A stretch of DNA of 64,000 nt, from assembly GCF_030818575.1 (NCBI RefSeq), contig NZ_JAUTAL010000001.1, positions 620,001-684,000 of the forward strand, read 5' to 3'. Made by a program: the position numbers and the translations under genes. The notes below the pieces were generated by a model, which was not told the DNA's origin, did not search any database, and saw only the letters and a program-made list of their open reading frames with translations. Shown here piece after piece: positions 36,944 to 45,076 of this stretch; the first letter of the stretch is position 1, and the number at the start of each line of letters is the position of its first letter. The DNA is from Chryseobacterium camelliae (GTDB taxonomy: Bacteria > Bacteroidota > Bacteroidia > Flavobacteriales > Weeksellaceae).

Positions 36944-37345
36944 ATGCCTTTTGATTTTTTCGACGCTTTAAGTTTTTTTTCTGATTTCCTGAATTTGCTG
37001 GGTAATACTTCATCATCATCCGGGCCTGTTCGTGATGAAGAGTATGTAGAGAAGAAACCGCGGTACATTAAAGAAATCATCAGCATACGGTTTATTTTGA
37101 TTTCCGCTGTACTGATTGTTCTGGTCTTTAAAGATCCTTTGCCGGGAGCACATTACATCCGGGCTTTGGCGGTCATCAGTTTTATAGGCATTGCTATTTC
37201 GTGTATTCTGTTTTTTATCCTTTATATGGTAGGAAAATATTATTTTACGAATGTTTTCCAGTGGCTGCTCTTCAGTGGATCGTTTATGCTGTTTTGTATT
37301 TCATCAGGGTGGTGCTTATACTTTAAATCAGGGTGGTTTCTTTAG
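36944..37345 (+). CDS. Small three-span membrane protein of unknown function
   Basis: The 133-residue product has a short hydrophilic head (MPFDFFDALSFFSDF, then a Ser-rich linker and acidic/basic stretch) and three hydrophobic helices (about 50-66, 75-95 and 103-125). A TATTTTTG box lies at 36921-36928. No family recognised. The frame on the opposite strand here is shorter and lacks a coding look. Confidence 0.6.
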   Translation: MPFDFFDALSFFSDFLNLLGNTSSSSGPVRDEEYVEKKPRYIKEIISIRFILISAVLIVLVFKDPLPGAHYIRALAVISFIGIAISCILFFILYMVGKYYFTNVFQWLLFSGSFMLFCISSGWCLYFKSGWFL

Positions 37346-37473
37346 GGATGTTTAAACACAAAATGCTCATGATCGTGTTCCTGCGTACTATTTTATCATG
37401 CTTCCCGTTTAATTATCATCCTGCATGTTTGCGCATTCCTTCATGAATAAGTAATTTTGAAAAATTTTCAGAT

Positions 37474-38481
37474 TTGAAACCTACCCTTTCCGTTATTGTC
37501 GCTATTTTCAACCGTAAAGATGAGCTTTTTGAGCTTCTGAATTCATTATCCCACCAGACTGACCATGAGTTTGAAGTTATTATCGTGGATGACGGTTCTT
37601 TTATCGATCTGAAGCCTACTGTTTCGCGTTTTGAAGAAATGCTGAATATCAGGTATTTCAGGAAAGATAATTCCGGACCCGGGCTGTCCAGGAATTACGG
37701 TGCACACAGGGCTCAGCATGAATGGCTGGTTTTTGTGGACAGTGATGTCATTGTAGAAAAAGATTATATTGCGAACATTAAGAAAGATATTGAGGGGATT
37801 CCGTGTGAAGCTTTTGGCGGGGCAGATAAAGCACATAAAGGATTTAATCTGATGCAAAAAGCGATTTCCTATTCCATGACTTCGGTATTTACTACCGGAG
37901 GAATAAGAGGGAATAAAAAGTCGGTTTCAAAATTCCAGCCCAGAAGCTTTAATATGGGGGTAAGAAAAGAAGTCTTTGATGCCGTAGGCGGGTTTTCGGA
38001 AATGCGGATAGGGGAGGATCCGGATCTTTCCATGACACTTTGGGAACATGGGTATACCACTGCCTTTTTTGATGATATAGCGGTTTACCACAAGCGAAGA
38101 GTAGACTTTGGTAAGTTTTCCAAGCAGGTATACCAGTTCGGCTGTGCAAGGCCGATCCTTAATCAGAGACACCCGGATTACGTGAAAATTTCTTTTGCCT
38201 TTCCCACACTATTTTTGCTGGGTTATCTGATGGGCTTCCTTGAGTATTTTTTCATGGGAAAAGGGATCATCCTTACCTTGTATGGCTTTTATACATTTAT
38301 GGTCCTATTTCATGCGCTGTTCGTCACCAGAAACATCAGTATTGCAGGTATGGCGGTAATTTCTACCTATATCCAGATGTTTTCATACGGCTACGGCTTC
38401 CTGAAGTCATGGACGTTACTGAATGTCTTAAAAATGAAACCAGAGGAAGCATTCCCTTCGCATTTCCATAAGAAACAGTAA
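37474..38481 (+). CDS. Glycosyltransferase family 2
   Basis: The 335-residue protein has a GT-A fold with LSVIVAIFNRK, the nucleotide-binding IIVDDGS and the metal-binding FVDSDVIV, followed by two or three C-terminal membrane helices (about 245-310). The start is TTG at 37474: no ATG exists in frame before the fold begins and the upstream frame closes at a TGA. It should add sugars to a membrane-associated lipid or glycan. No glycan cluster surrounds it. Confidence 0.88.
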   Translation: MKPTLSVIVAIFNRKDELFELLNSLSHQTDHEFEVIIVDDGSFIDLKPTVSRFEEMLNIRYFRKDNSGPGLSRNYGAHRAQHEWLVFVDSDVIVEKDYIANIKKDIEGIPCEAFGGADKAHKGFNLMQKAISYSMTSVFTTGGIRGNKKSVSKFQPRSFNMGVRKEVFDAVGGFSEMRIGEDPDLSMTLWEHGYTTAFFDDIAVYHKRRVDFGKFSKQVYQFGCARPILNQRHPDYVKISFAFPTLFLLGYLMGFLEYFFMGKGIILTLYGFYTFMVLFHALFVTRNISIAGMAVISTYIQMFSYGYGFLKSWTLLNVLKMKPEEAFPSHFHKKQ

Positions 38482-38560
38482 ACTTCTTAGTGGTTCAAAA
38501 ATGATCAGATTTCTTTTAAATGATTATTTTTCATGATTTATAAACAGGTCCCTGTTCTGA

Positions 38561-38592
38561 AAAAATAAAGCTGTTGCATTCACAACAGCTTT
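38561..38592 (-). terminator. Terminator of the PLP-enzyme gene
   Basis: 10-bp stem AAAGCTGTTG/CAACAGCTTT (38567-38576, 38583-38592), with A38561-38565 giving a T run on the minus strand. Confidence 0.75.
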
Positions 38593-38603
38593 AAAACATA
38601 AAA

Positions 38604-39830
38604 TTAGGATATAGAAATGATTTCATGGTTGAGGACACCTGTTTTGAGCATGCAGTCCTTCATTTTCTGGTATGTCCGTTCAATATCGTGATCCAACCCG
38701 ATGGAGAATCGGATAAGCCCGTCTGAAATGCCCATGGCAATTCTCTCTTCTTCAGGAATTTCTGATGATGTCGAGCTTCCGGAACAGGAGAATAAGGTCT
38801 TATAAAAACCCAAGCTCACGGCAAGGTAGCCCAGATTTTCCTGCTGCATCAGTTCCATCAGTTCATTGGCTTTTTCAGTTGTTCCGGCGTCGATGGTCAG
38901 TAAACCACCAAAGCCGTATTCCGGTTGCATCATGCTTTTCATCAGCATGTGGTTGCGGTGTGATTCAAGACCGGGATAAGATACTTTCAGACCGTCCTGT
39001 TCAAATCTTTCCGCCAGATAAAGTGCATTGTAGCTATGCTGTTTCATCCTGATGTGCAGGGTCCTGAGGTTTTTTAAAATGCTTGAAGACCGCAGGCTGT
39101 CCATGGTGGGTCCCAGCAGCATGCAAGCTCCGCTGTTGACATTTTTGGTGTCATCAATGAACTCCTGTGTCCCGCAATACACGCCGCCTACAGTGTCGCT
39201 GCTTCCGTTAATGAACTTGGTAAGACTGTGGATCACAATATCGGCTCCCAGCAATTTGGGAGAAATGGAAAGCGGTGAAAACGTATTGTCTACAATGAGT
39301 TTTAATCCGTATTTCTTACAGATTTTTGAAAGTGTCCTCAGGTCTGCTACTTCCAGCAGGGGATTGCTTACACTTTCACAATATATTACTTTGGTGTTGG
39401 ATTGTATTGCGTTTTCAATTGCCTCAAAATTACCGATATCTGCAAACGTAGTCTGTATGCCATAGGCCGGGAAAAAGTTTTTCAGGAATGCGTAGGTACC
39501 TCCGTAGATAGTCCTGCTGGAAATAATGTGGTCTCCGTTTTTGCATACCTGCATAAGAACAGAAGTAATGGCACCCATGCCGGAAGCCGTTACATTGGCC
39601 GCTTCTGTATTCTCAAGCTTAGCAAGCGCCTGGGAAAGGTAAAGGTTCATGGGAGAGGAATGCCTCGAATAGAGGTAACATCCTTCTGCATTGCCTTCAA
39701 AGGTGTCAAACATCGTCTTTGCAGAAAGAAAAGTATAGGTTGAACTGTCTGAAATGGATGGATTGACTCCCCCGAATTCCCCGAAGTACTGCAGATCCTG
39801 TATCTCGTTAGCTGCATTGAAATTTTCCAT
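38604..39830 (-). CDS. Cys/Met-metabolism PLP enzyme (methionine gamma-lyase-like)
   Basis: The 408-residue protein belongs to the gamma-family PLP enzymes (MetB/MetC/MGL). The PLP Lys is Lys205 in SLTKFINGSSD, Asp181 in IVDNTF binds the pyridine nitrogen, and the fold's YSR motif is at about 54-56. The first part of the active site reads YSRHSSPMN where MetB and MGL have YSRISNPTN, so substrate choice is uncertain. It could cleave methionine (to methanethiol, ammonia and 2-oxobutyrate) or be a cystathionine or homoserine-sulfhydrylase relative. The divergent Lrp regulator gene 145 bases away suggests amino-acid-responsive control. Confidence 0.88.
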   Translation of the reverse strand: MENFNAANEIQDLQYFGEFGGVNPSISDSSTYTFLSAKTMFDTFEGNAEGCYLYSRHSSPMNLYLSQALAKLENTEAANVTASGMGAITSVLMQVCKNGDHIISSRTIYGGTYAFLKNFFPAYGIQTTFADIGNFEAIENAIQSNTKVIYCESVSNPLLEVADLRTLSKICKKYGLKLIVDNTFSPLSISPKLLGADIVIHSLTKFINGSSDTVGGVYCGTQEFIDDTKNVNSGACMLLGPTMDSLRSSSILKNLRTLHIRMKQHSYNALYLAERFEQDGLKVSYPGLESHRNHMLMKSMMQPEYGFGGLLTIDAGTTEKANELMELMQQENLGYLAVSLGFYKTLFSCSGSSTSSEIPEEERIAMGISDGLIRFSIGLDHDIERTYQKMKDCMLKTGVLNHEIISIS

Positions 39831-39910
39831 ACTTTTTTATTTCAAAGGTGCAGTATTCCCATAGATATTCCAATCTAATTTTAATAATACAGAAAATAAA
39901 ACGGATAAAA

Positions 39911-39944
39911 TTGAATAGCTTAGAAAAAATGTTTAATATATTTG
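39911..39944 (+). promoter_or_regulatory. Candidate promoter of the Lrp-type regulator
   Basis: TTG at 39911-39913, 23 bases, then an exact -7 TATATTTG at 39937-39944, 31 bases before the ATG. The spacing is at the long end of the flavobacterial range. Confidence 0.45.
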
Positions 39945-39975
39945 AATAATGTAAATTTTAACCTAAAAAATATCT

Positions 39976-40434
39976 ATGAAGTTTGATGAGACGGACAGAC
40001 AATTGCTTCTTTTTCTTCAGCAGGATTCCAAACAGACCACCAAAGAACTGTCTTACAAGCTCGGACTATCGGTGACGGCAGTGTATGAACGTATCCGCAA
40101 ACTGGAAAATGCGGGAGTAATTGCAAAATACGTGGCTATTCTTGACCGGCACAAAATCAACCGGGATTTTATTGTGTTGTGCCATGTGAAATTAACCCAG
40201 CACAGAAAAGAATATGTGTTGCAATTTGAAAAAGAAATCATGAATCTGCAGGAAGTAACTGAATGCTTCCATGTAAGCGGTGATTATGATTATATCCTGA
40301 AGATTGCAGTAAGGGATATGCAGGATTACCGAAACTTTATGCTTTCAAAGCTGACTACTCTGAAGCATATTGCAAGTACCCACAGCTCATTTATGATCTC
40401 TGAAGTCAAAAATACGACGGCTATAGTCCTTTAA
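39976..40434 (+). CDS. Lrp/AsnC-family transcriptional regulator
   Basis: The 152-residue protein has an N-terminal winged HTH (ELSYKLGLSVTAVYERIRKLENAGVI) and a C-terminal ligand-binding RAM domain with VSGDYDYILKIAVRD. Lrp proteins form octamers and respond to amino acids such as Leu, Met or branched-chain ones. It lies head to head with the PLP sulfur-amino-acid enzyme and is the likely regulator of it (context inference). The stop abuts the stop of the convergent bestrophin gene with no gap. Confidence 0.93.
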   Translation: MKFDETDRQLLLFLQQDSKQTTKELSYKLGLSVTAVYERIRKLENAGVIAKYVAILDRHKINRDFIVLCHVKLTQHRKEYVLQFEKEIMNLQEVTECFHVSGDYDYILKIAVRDMQDYRNFMLSKLTTLKHIASTHSSFMISEVKNTTAIVL

Positions 40435-41469
40435 TTATACCAATACGCCGTTTTTTGAAGCAATTGGATCAGGAAGTTCGGTTTCGCCCGTCATCTGAAG
40501 CAGGTCAATTTCTATAGTCCGGCAGATGGAAAGCATCGGAATATCAAACATAAGTCCTGCAAAAGGGTTCTCGGAATAATCCCCAACGAGTTCCATGATG
40601 ATGTAAATCCAGCCTACAATGATACAGAAAGGAATGCTTACCCAAATACCCCAGTCGCCAAGCTTGGCAAATTCGCTTACCAACCCTAAAGGGAGCAGGG
40701 TGATGAATAGAATATTAAAGATAAATGCTGTACTGGCAAACTGCCGGGGAGAAGGAAATTTTTTAATTCTTTCCGCCTGTCCTTGGAAACCATAGAATTC
40801 ATTCAGGCAGGTCTGAAGCTGCATCTGGTTGAATTCGGAAATGATTCCGTCGTTTTTCAGTTCATTAATATCTTTTGCCTGCTGGGAAATCAGGTAGGTT
40901 GCAAAATTTTTATAAGTAGACTGAAGACCGGCTTCTTCTTCGGAAAGGTATTTGTTGAGAAATATCGACGTCCGGCTGTAGTCGGGAAATCCTGCTTTAA
41001 TCAGCCTGTTCCGCTTATGGTCTATGTTTTTAAAATGATCTGTTTCCTCAGCCTTGATGTGTTCCCACTCCGTAGGCACAAGCAGCTGTTCACGTAAAGC
41101 ATACAGCCATGCGATATGGCGATAGACAATTGTTTTCCTCCTTTTTTCGAGGTCAAATATCCCTATCTGTTCATGTTCAGTATCAAAAGCGTAAACCATT
41201 GCGGCAAAAGACCTGCTGGAATTTACAATCCCACCCCATATTTTACGGGCTTCCCAAAGCCTGTCATACGCCTGGTTGTTTTTAAAGCCTACCAGGAAAG
41301 CTTCCGCGGTACCGATCAGTGCTACGGGTACCCATGGGATGATCATCCAATGCCAGTTGAAAAAATAAAACAGTGCTGTAATCAGGGTGCACCAAACAGA
41401 AATCCAGATCAGATGGATTCCGGAAAGGTTTAAAACCTGTTTGTAATTGACGTATTTTGTGGTGATCAT
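40435..41469 (-). CDS. Bestrophin-family (UPF0187-like) channel protein
   Basis: The 344-residue protein has the family pattern: four core helices, with GFKNNQAYDRLWEARKIWGGIVNSSRS after the first pair and a cytoplasmic C-terminal half ending near DLLQMTG. Bacterial bestrophins are pentameric anion or cation channels. The stop codon abuts the stop of the lrp gene on the other strand with no intergenic base. Confidence 0.9.
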   Translation of the reverse strand: MITTKYVNYKQVLNLSGIHLIWISVWCTLITALFYFFNWHWMIIPWVPVALIGTAEAFLVGFKNNQAYDRLWEARKIWGGIVNSSRSFAAMVYAFDTEHEQIGIFDLEKRRKTIVYRHIAWLYALREQLLVPTEWEHIKAEETDHFKNIDHKRNRLIKAGFPDYSRTSIFLNKYLSEEEAGLQSTYKNFATYLISQQAKDINELKNDGIISEFNQMQLQTCLNEFYGFQGQAERIKKFPSPRQFASTAFIFNILFITLLPLGLVSEFAKLGDWGIWVSIPFCIIVGWIYIIMELVGDYSENPFAGLMFDIPMLSICRTIEIDLLQMTGETELPDPIASKNGVLV

Positions 41470-41591
41470 AATGCCGTACGAAATTTGGTGTGCATATAAA
41501 CAAAAGAAATACCAAACAGGGTTTCCTAATGCTTATTTAAATGTAATAAAAAAACTCTTATTTTTTCAAGAAGTTTTATTTTATGGTTTCT

Positions 41592-41744
41592 TTAGTCTTT
41601 ATAACTAAGAAAAACATCTTCTTTATCTGTTTTACCAGTAGCGTAAATACCAACATGAACTATTTCGAAACCAGGCCTTAAGTCACGATTTTCTACAATG
41701 AAATATATCTCAGGAATTTGAGCAACTCCTATTATCAGTACAAT
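41592..41744 (-). pseudogene. C-terminal fragment of an unknown gene
   Basis: On the minus strand 41744-41592 encodes 50 coding-like residues (GVAQIPEIYFIVENRDLRPG, then VHVGIYATGKTDKEDVFLSYKD) ending at a TAA. The frame closes at a TAA at 41745-41747 and has no start codon, so only the end of a gene seems to remain. I do not recognise the family. It lies between the bestrophin gene start and the T9SS repeat protein. Confidence 0.4.
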
Positions 41745-41752
41745 TTATTGGT

Positions 41753-41760
41753 TATATTTG
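41753..41760 (+). promoter_or_regulatory. Candidate -7 box (TATATTTG) of the T9SS repeat protein
   Basis: Exact TAnnTTTG 12 bases before the ATG at 41773, giving a very short leader; no TTG at the usual spacing. Confidence 0.35.
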
Positions 41761-41772
41761 CACAAAAAAACT

Positions 41773-44700
41773 ATGAAAATACTTAAGATGGTTTGCTCGG
41801 TCATTCTTTTTGGGATACTGGGAAACCATGTGTTATTAGCTCAAAACTTAACTCTGAATGCCAACCTGCTGGAAACTAATTTTAAAGACGATAGTAACCC
41901 TACACATCTGAATTTTATTACAGGAAACAGATTGATTTTTAATTCAAAATATGGTGTTGCTATAAAAGATTCTGAAGGTGTAAAGAGTAAATTATTAATA
42001 AAGATAAGCTCAGCCTATAAAAATTACGTAAACGAAGATAATGTTTATACTTATGATGCGGCAAAAGCACTGTATATTTCTGTAATAGATAATAATGCTT
42101 ACTTCTTTATTAAAAAGAATTCAAAATTAAGTTTATGGAAAACAAATGGGACGAATGCAGGAACAATACTTATAAAAGAATTTCCAAATCCTAATTTTAT
42201 GACTTCTGATTTTGTTATTACTTCGTTTACGAAATTTAATAGCAAACTTTTTTTTAATATTTATCATATGTTTGGAAACCCGAGTAGAAGTGAATTCTGG
42301 ATTTCGGATGAGACTACTGCAGGAACTGAAATTGTAAATACACTTAATAATAATTCAACTCTATCTGCAGGAAATTATACTCAGGCTGCCAACTCTCTCT
42401 ATTTTACTAATTATAGTTCTAACGCTTACTGGGAAAAGAAAATATGGAAATCAGATGGAACCACGGTAGGTACATTACCTGTTTTTACAGGTATACAGGA
42501 TGATTTTTCAATCGTAGGGAATATAGTGAACTTTAATGGTCATATTTACTTTATAAAAAGAAAAAATAATAATTCTTATCTGTCATATTTTGAATATAAT
42601 ACCAATACTATTACAGATGTTATGAACCTTCCAGGAAATCCAGGAACGAATTCCAATTTATTTTTACAGAATAGTTCTCTTGTTTTTGCTAATAATAATG
42701 TCCTATGGAAATCAGATGGGACAGCAGCCGGAACCCATACCATCACTTCCAGTTCTTTTCCTAATTATGGGAATATAGGAATCAATGATATGATTGTATT
42801 TAAAAATAAAATTTATTTTGACTGTTATTTAGGAAGTTCTTCAGAGTACACAAAACTTGTATATGACGGGAATTCCTTAGCTAAGTTTTCAAATCTATTT
42901 CCGGAGTTGGCAACAGCCAGTATGGAAAAAAAATCGACTGCTTATAATGGAGAAAGTAATTACTTGATTTTTTTGAAATATAATAATTCAAATAAGGAAT
43001 ATTTTGCATTTGACGGCCAGTCTTCAAAAAAGATTCAAAATTTAGAATTTGATTATAATTCCGGTTTCGAAATAAATATTGTGGATACACCGGATAATAA
43101 TTTATTAATTAATGCAAAGAATAAAAAATATGGCCAGGAGATTTTTAAATTCAATTTTGGAAATGGTACTTCAGGTATTTATGAAAATGCAAATTCTTCA
43201 GGCGGTTCGTATTTTTACTCACCTCAGGAGCTAAATAACAAACTTTTTTATTTTGGATCAGATGAATATGGAGTAGGTCCCATGTTGTCTGATGGTTCTG
43301 TGGCAGGAACAAAAAAGATCAATGAAAATATAACTGTTCAGATTAACTCAGGATCATCATACGTCAAAAATATTCCAAATATTAAGGTAAATGATAAAAT
43401 TTATTTTCCTTGTACAATAAATGGTTCTGATCTTGAATTATGTGTTTCTGACGGAACAACGGCAGGAACACATCAGGTGAAAGATATTAATCCTAACGGG
43501 AGTGGTCTTACCTACGATACCCCTTATTTTTTTAAATTAGGATTGAATAAATTTTTGTTTAAAGCCAATGACGGAACAGGAGAAAAACTTTGGGTTTCAG
43601 ATGGAACAGACGCTGGAACAAGTGTTGTATCATCTTATGTATCATCTAATGAAAAATATGCTAAATTAAATAATACTACTTTTTTCACGTCTTATGATAA
43701 TACCTTGAATAAGGTTGTCTTGATGAGCACTGATGGTACACAGGCTAATACAAGCGTTTTTCATGATTTTGGTGCTAAAAGAAATATCGTTTCAGTATTA
43801 GGAAGTACGGACAATAAGTTCTTTTGCTTAGTTTATAATCAAATAGATTATTGGACAAGTAATTATGAGGTGTGGATTTCAGATGGAACGATGAACGGGA
43901 CTGTCATGCTAAAAGCTTTCAGTAATCCTCACTATTCAAATCCGGGGTTCAATACTAATGTAGCAATGCACAATAATAAACTTTATTTTTATGCATGCGC
44001 AGAGAATCAATCTAATCTTACATTGCATGCGCCATACGTTTCTGATGGAACTGTTATCGGAACGCATAAAATTTCTAATGTAGAATTTCCAAATGGTTCC
44101 TATCCGGTATATCCATATTCATCGAGTTTTATAGCAAGCTGTTCGGATAAGGTCTATTTTATGCAGGTTCCAAGTAATTATGGATATAGCAGCATGTGGG
44201 TTTACAATAATAATCAGTTTAATAATATTTATACGCACCCTGTACCCAATGTATTTCTTTTTATGCAGGACAGCAGCCAATGCATAAATGATAATTTATT
44301 TTTTCTTAATAAGCAATATACTGAAAATAAAATTTGGATTACTAATGGAGTTTCTGGAATAAAAGAAGTGGATATTCAGGCAAACGGAACTATAGCTAAT
44401 AATGTAATTATCAATGGTCTTGCGAAATTAAATGACAAGCTATTTTTAAATGCTCCTTTCATGGATTCGGATAATTTTAATTTTTACGGAAATGAATTAT
44501 ATGTTATGGATGTAAGCCAGATTACTTTAGGAATTAATGAAGTGATAGGGAGCAATAAAAATAGTGAACTATCGATTCTGATTTTCCCTAATCCTACTGT
44601 ATCGGAAGTTAATTTGGTCGCTGCGAAAAATGATTATATTAAAAGTGTTGAGCTTTATAATATGAGTGGAAATTTGATTCTTAATAAAACTCAGATCAAT

Positions 44701-44805
44701 AATTCTAAAATAACATTAGATATTAATCCTCAGATGACTGGAGTTTATCTGTTGAAAATTCAAACAGAAAAAGGAACTATTATCAAGAAAGTGATTAAAA
44801 AATAA
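41773..44805 (+). CDS. T9SS-exported protein with SDGT-x-AGT repeats
   Basis: The protein (about 1010 residues) has a signal peptide after MKILKMVCS (start ATG 41773; the TTG at 41758 is less likely), many copies of a repeat with the core WxSDGTxAGT spaced by about 60-80 residues, and a C-terminal T9SS sorting domain from about residue 930 (FPNPTVSEVNLV through KGTIIKKVIKK). The ELWxSDGT repeats likely fold as beta-propeller-like blades. It should be exported across the outer membrane and anchored or released by the T9SS. Ligand unknown. Asn/Tyr-rich composition and AT-rich codons differ from the neighbouring housekeeping genes. Confidence 0.9.
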   Translation: MKILKMVCSVILFGILGNHVLLAQNLTLNANLLETNFKDDSNPTHLNFITGNRLIFNSKYGVAIKDSEGVKSKLLIKISSAYKNYVNEDNVYTYDAAKALYISVIDNNAYFFIKKNSKLSLWKTNGTNAGTILIKEFPNPNFMTSDFVITSFTKFNSKLFFNIYHMFGNPSRSEFWISDETTAGTEIVNTLNNNSTLSAGNYTQAANSLYFTNYSSNAYWEKKIWKSDGTTVGTLPVFTGIQDDFSIVGNIVNFNGHIYFIKRKNNNSYLSYFEYNTNTITDVMNLPGNPGTNSNLFLQNSSLVFANNNVLWKSDGTAAGTHTITSSSFPNYGNIGINDMIVFKNKIYFDCYLGSSSEYTKLVYDGNSLAKFSNLFPELATASMEKKSTAYNGESNYLIFLKYNNSNKEYFAFDGQSSKKIQNLEFDYNSGFEINIVDTPDNNLLINAKNKKYGQEIFKFNFGNGTSGIYENANSSGGSYFYSPQELNNKLFYFGSDEYGVGPMLSDGSVAGTKKINENITVQINSGSSYVKNIPNIKVNDKIYFPCTINGSDLELCVSDGTTAGTHQVKDINPNGSGLTYDTPYFFKLGLNKFLFKANDGTGEKLWVSDGTDAGTSVVSSYVSSNEKYAKLNNTTFFTSYDNTLNKVVLMSTDGTQANTSVFHDFGAKRNIVSVLGSTDNKFFCLVYNQIDYWTSNYEVWISDGTMNGTVMLKAFSNPHYSNPGFNTNVAMHNNKLYFYACAENQSNLTLHAPYVSDGTVIGTHKISNVEFPNGSYPVYPYSSSFIASCSDKVYFMQVPSNYGYSSMWVYNNNQFNNIYTHPVPNVFLFMQDSSQCINDNLFFLNKQYTENKIWITNGVSGIKEVDIQANGTIANNVIINGLAKLNDKLFLNAPFMDSDNFNFYGNELYVMDVSQITLGINEVIGSNKNSELSILIFPNPTVSEVNLVAAKNDYIKSVELYNMSGNLILNKTQINNSKITLDINPQMTGVYLLKIQTEKGTIIKKVIKK

Positions 44806-44850
44806 TAATAAAAAAGCCTTTCAAATCAATTGAAAGGCTTTTTTATTATT
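44804..44850 (+). terminator. Strong terminator of the T9SS repeat protein gene
   Basis: Perfect 20-bp inverted repeat (44804-44823 with 44831-44850), 7-base loop, core AAGCCTTTCA/TGAAAGGCTT. The first arm overlaps the stop codon. Confidence 0.9.
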
Positions 44851-45076
44851 ATGTCTTGTCTTGAAATAAGTTGATACTTAAGCGACTTATCTTAAAAACG
44901 GACTCAGAGAGATTACGGAGTATTTATAATACAAAAGGCTACATCTAAGTCTTAATAAGGAAATTCAGGATAAAGGCCATAAAAATCCGAAGTAAAGAGT
45001 TTCTCTGGATTACATATTGTTTAATTGTATATCAAACTATCCCGGGACGACTAATAGCAGAAAGATTGAAGAAATG
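44851..45076. other. Intergenic region, no gene seen
   Basis: This 226-base gap lies between two convergent genes. Short stretches read like broken protein sequence in different frames (for instance around 44890-44950) but I cannot tie them to a family, and no RNA gene is evident. Confidence 0.3.

Noticed and set aside
37346..37445. Short plus-strand frame of about 32 codons before the glycosyltransferase
   Set aside because: No family, no ribosome-site support, ordinary chance length.
44851..45076. IS-element remnant in the gap after the T9SS repeat protein
   Set aside because: Some readings look protein-like but no transposase motif or terminal inverted repeats could be defended.
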